Positions 5,148 through 5,571 of a stretch of 5,571 bases of DNA are shown here, in pieces. The notes below the pieces were generated by a model, which was given only the letters and a program-made list of their open reading frames with translations, did not search any database and had not been told where the DNA came from. The translations under genes and the position numbers were made by a program. Origin of the DNA: Aliarcobacter sp. (GTDB lineage Bacteria > Campylobacterota > Campylobacteria > Campylobacterales > Arcobacteraceae); the NCBI GenBank assembly GCA_017996075.1, contig JAGOHQ010000064.1, forward strand, positions 1-5,571, in the 5' to 3' direction. The first letter of the stretch is position 1. The number at the start of each line of letters is the position of its first letter.

Positions 5148-5571
5148 ATTTCGCCTCTTAAATATGAATAAAAAATACCTAAATACTCATGAAATGCTAA
5201 CTCAACTTTTTTTATATTTGTTCCACTAAAATATGAGGATGGGTATGTACTTACAAAATATTTATGATTTGTTGGACTTTCTATAATATCTAAACCCTCT
5301 TTTTTAAATAAAAGCGAAGCTCTTTTCATATGGCTTGCAGTTGTTACAAGAATTAGTTTTTTACCATCTGTTATTTTTTTACTCTCTATTGCCTCTTCTT
5401 TTGTATCTTTTGGAGTATCAAGTGTAATAATATCTGCTTCATTTACACCTAAAGCTATAGCCAATCTTTTTTGCATTTGAGCATGAGAGTTTGGGTCATC
5501 AAAACTATATCCACTAACTATAAGTTTTACATTTGATTCATTATTTTTTAAATTTTTATAATGTCTTATTC
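5144..5571 (-). CDS. DUF218 (YdcF/SanA/ElyC-like) protein, N-terminus outside the window
   Basis: Seen: an open frame enters from the right edge and ends at TAA 5146-5144, giving 141 residues of the C-terminal part. The Met codon at 5476 is internal: the conserved KLIVSGYSFDDPNSHAQM block lies before it. Family pattern in order: LIVSGYSFDDPNSHAQM (the Ser-Gly and H-A-x-M region), ALGVNEADI, the T-P-x-x-T-x-E-E-A-x-E-S helix, the hallmark LVTTASHMKRASLLFKKEG, then ESPTNH, and a C-terminal AFHEYLGIFYSYLRGEI. Known: DUF218 proteins (SanA, YdcF, ElyC) act at the cell envelope, with links to peptidoglycan and lipid-carrier steps; biochemistry is uncertain. Members often have N-terminal membrane anchors, which would lie outside the window. 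The znuC start is 56 bp downstream with a likely operator between, so the two genes are probably separately controlled. Confidence 0.82.
   Translation of the reverse strand, partial: IRHYKNLKNNESNVKLIVSGYSFDDPNSHAQMQKRLAIALGVNEADIITLDTPKDTKEEAIESKKITDGKKLILVTTASHMKRASLLFKKEGLDIIESPTNHKYFVSTYPSSYFSGTNIKKVELAFHEYLGIFYSYLRGEI

Noticed and set aside
5144..5476. A short 110-residue protein starting at the Met codon 5476
   Set aside because: The frame stays open to the window edge and the conserved DUF218 block lies upstream of this Met, so it is an internal residue of a longer gene.
1..5571. A defence island, mobile element, CRISPR array or new multi-gene system
   Set aside because: All genes belong to known housekeeping or stress families, base composition is even by eye, and no transposase, integrase, att-like repeat, tRNA or spaced repeats are visible.

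Overview
The window looks like chromosomal DNA from a Campylobacterota species, most likely of the Arcobacter group. The basis is very high A+T, A/T-ending codons, AAGGA-type ribosome sites, and proteins that read like those of that phylum (Tpx, ZnuB/ZnuC, Cys-paired Sel1 repeats, NnrS). This assignment is by impression and was not tested by a database search. All seven genes lie on the minus strand, so transcription runs from high to low coordinates. Two genes are cut by the window edges.

In transcription order: (1) 5571-5144, the C-terminal part of a DUF218 (YdcF/SanA/ElyC-like) envelope protein. (2) 5087-4347 znuC and 4331-3531 znuB, the ATPase and permease of a zinc-type metal ABC importer. 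A perfect 17-bp dyad (5101-5117) lies just before the GTG start of znuC and is a candidate metal-responsive operator. (3) 3508-2675, a CvfB-type S1-domain RNA-binding protein, 22 bp behind znuB and probably in the same transcript. (4) 2578-2039 tpx, a thiol peroxidase with an extra Cys-rich tail, its own promoter region and a clear intrinsic terminator (1992-2031). (5) 1933-1319, a secreted Sel1-repeat protein with five exactly periodic cysteine pairs. (6) 1246 to beyond base 1, an NnrS-family heme/copper membrane protein linked to nitric oxide and nitrosative stress, preceded by an almost consensus FNR/CRP-family box at class II distance from a good -10.

The common theme is metal homeostasis and redox or nitrosative stress: metal uptake, peroxide removal, a cysteine-paired exported protein and NO tolerance. 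Each block appears to have its own control region, so this is a loose neighbourhood and not one operon. I saw no mobile element, CRISPR array, tRNA or rRNA gene, and no convincing new multi-gene system. The most interesting signals are regulatory: the nnrS leader, where a 10-bp inverted repeat overlaps the -10, the Shine-Dalgarno site and the start codon; the znu dyad; and the Cys/His-rich C-terminal tails on both Tpx and ZnuC.
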